Under the pieces are notes generated by a model. The model made no database searches and was not told the origin of the DNA. It saw only the letters and a program-made list of their open reading frames with translations. The position numbers were made by a program, and so were the translations under genes. A stretch of DNA of 64,000 bases from Xiphias gladius (taxonomy: Eukaryota > Chordata > Actinopteri > Istiophoriformes > Xiphiidae), in assembly GCF_016859285.1 (NCBI RefSeq), contig NC_053416.1, positions 15,704,501 to 15,768,500 of the forward strand, given 5' to 3'. This document shows positions 58,471-64,000 of the stretch, one piece after another (positions within the stretch are counted from its first letter, which is position 1; the number at the start of each line of letters is the position of its first letter).

Positions 58471-59735
58471 AAAGACGTTCCATTGATCATTGTTCCAGGT
58501 TTCATGGAGGTTAGACGACAGTGGGGATAAACTGTTTGGTAGCGGGACTACCATTTACTGAGAAATGGCTAATGACAAACATTTTTTGTCGGCTCAAAAA
58601 TTTACACACCTCCACATTTTCATCTGAACTTTGGGCTATTGCATCATGGATGAAAAGCTCCCAACCCTCTGCTGTCTGCTAGGAATGTATTTCTTATTTG
58701 GGACGGACTGGGGTCTTGTCCTCTTAAACCTCACTGACCGGCCACAGGGTCAGTCATTACAAACTCATGCTATTAAGCCAAATGAACTCAGCTAGAACCC
58801 ACACATTTTATTTGAAATTCCAGCTTACTTGACAGAGTTTCCAAAGATACCAACAGAGTTACAGCAGTTTAGAGCTTCAGTGGTTAGTCGAACAATCGAT
58901 TAGTCAATTGACAGAAAATAAATCTGCAACTACTACAATAATCGATTAATCGTTGAAGTAATTTTTAAAGCAAAAATGCAAAACAATCGCTGGTTCAAGG
59001 ATCACAAATGGAGAATTTATTGCTTTTTTTTTGGATTACTGTAAATGTAATATTTTGGGGTTTTGGACTGTTGCTTGAAAAAAAGACATTTGAGGACATC
59101 ACCTTGGACAGCGGGATGTTGTGATGGCCATTTTTCATCATTTTCTGATGTTTTATTGACCAAATTATTATAATTGACAAAATAATCACTAATATGTAAT
59201 TTGTTCTCAGGCCTCTCTTGCAAAAGAGACGTTGATCTCAATCAAATTTTAGCCAAAAGGCCTCCATTAACCCACCACTCATTTGTGGTTTATAGTAGAC
59301 AGTTACAGTGACTGTCCATGTGTTCACTCAAATGTTGTACTGCCACCGTGTGGTCGCTGATATGATTGCAGTAAAATATAACTTTGCAGCTCTTGAATAG
59401 ACTTTGTAGTTTGAAACCGGCTTTGGATAAATGTTTATTTTTATTAAATTATGTTTTATTACATTTTGGTTCTATTCGTTCATATTGGTGGTGTTTACTT
59501 GGTGATTAAAATTTGAATGGCCACCGTTTACGACACTTGTTTCTAAGAGGCGGCAGAACAGGGAGGAGTGCCGTAAAGCGCTGTGTTTTGGACTGGAGGA
59601 GGTCATTAGAAAGTGAGGACTAAGCTCGGGCCGGTTCGCAGGGCACAGAGACACTCGGTGCCAACGTACCTCTGATGCCGGTGTAAGAAAAATACATTAT
59701 TCAACAGCTCTGTATAGTGTTTCAACGGCTGCGAA
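58471..59735. other. intergenic spacer and DLAT promoter region
   Basis: The left part is a dispersed repeat (58878-59215). From about 59540 the sequence becomes CG-rich and leads into the CG-rich first exon of DLAT, as expected for a housekeeping promoter. No specific motif called. Confidence 0.5.
58878..59215 (+). repeat. dispersed fish repeat with ATCGATTA-rich ends
   Basis: Starts near GGTTAGTCGAACAATCGATTAG. The body has GGGGTTTTGGACTGTTGCTTG and GTTGTGATGGCCATTTTTCA, and it ends in AATTGACAAAATAATCAC. Same family as 2606-2932. Confidence 0.6.
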
Positions 59736-63983
<4,248 letters not shown>

Positions 63984-64000
63984 GTGAGACACATGAAAAG

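Overview
The window is vertebrate nuclear DNA, almost certainly from a ray-finned (teleost, probably percomorph) fish. Genes have many short exons and mostly short introns. CA/GT microsatellites are abundant, and several dispersed repeats are of kinds typical of fish genomes. Nearly every longer open frame is one exon of a spliced gene.

Layout: (1) 1-1780 is mostly unassigned; its first 170 bases could be the end of an upstream gene. (2) 1866-39534 (+) is a complete CFAP54 gene, encoding a ciliary central-pair protein. I joined 58 coding exons whose phases all fit (7,911 nt, 2,636 codons plus stop). A canonical RFX X-box lies about 70 bp upstream of its ATG. (3) Intron 55 of CFAP54 is about 13 kb because it holds a tandem array (about 26790-37165, period about 784 bp, some 13 units). 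Each unit carries one tRNA-Arg(ACG) and one tRNA-His(GTG), all on the minus strand, antisense to CFAP54. (4) 40300-40551 (-) is a broken fragment of a TRPC3/6/7-type channel exon. (5) 42513-44666 (+) is a two-coding-exon gene for a 584-residue low-complexity acidic/serine-rich protein that I do not recognise. (6) 46158-56753 (+) is DIXDC1 (CH domain, coiled coil, DIX domain), with a 3'UTR to about 58470. Inside it a 915-bp segment carrying two coding exons is duplicated in tandem. (7) 59736 to the right edge (+) is the 5' part of DLAT (E2 of pyruvate dehydrogenase) with both lipoyl domains; the rest lies outside the window.

The protein genes are not one pathway. CFAP54 serves motile cilia, DIXDC1 serves Wnt/Dishevelled and cytoskeletal signalling, and DLAT serves mitochondrial carbon metabolism. 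DIXDC1 and DLAT are also neighbours in human (11q23), so that pair is conserved. CFAP54 is on human chromosome 12, so a rearrangement breakpoint lies between CFAP54 and DIXDC1. That interval also holds the TRPC fragment and the unrecognised gene.

Most worth a second look: the intronic tRNA-Arg/His array with its truncated tRNA heads and abruptly decayed units, the DIXDC1 exon-pair duplication whose frames allow only one pair per transcript, and the unknown acidic gene at the synteny breakpoint.
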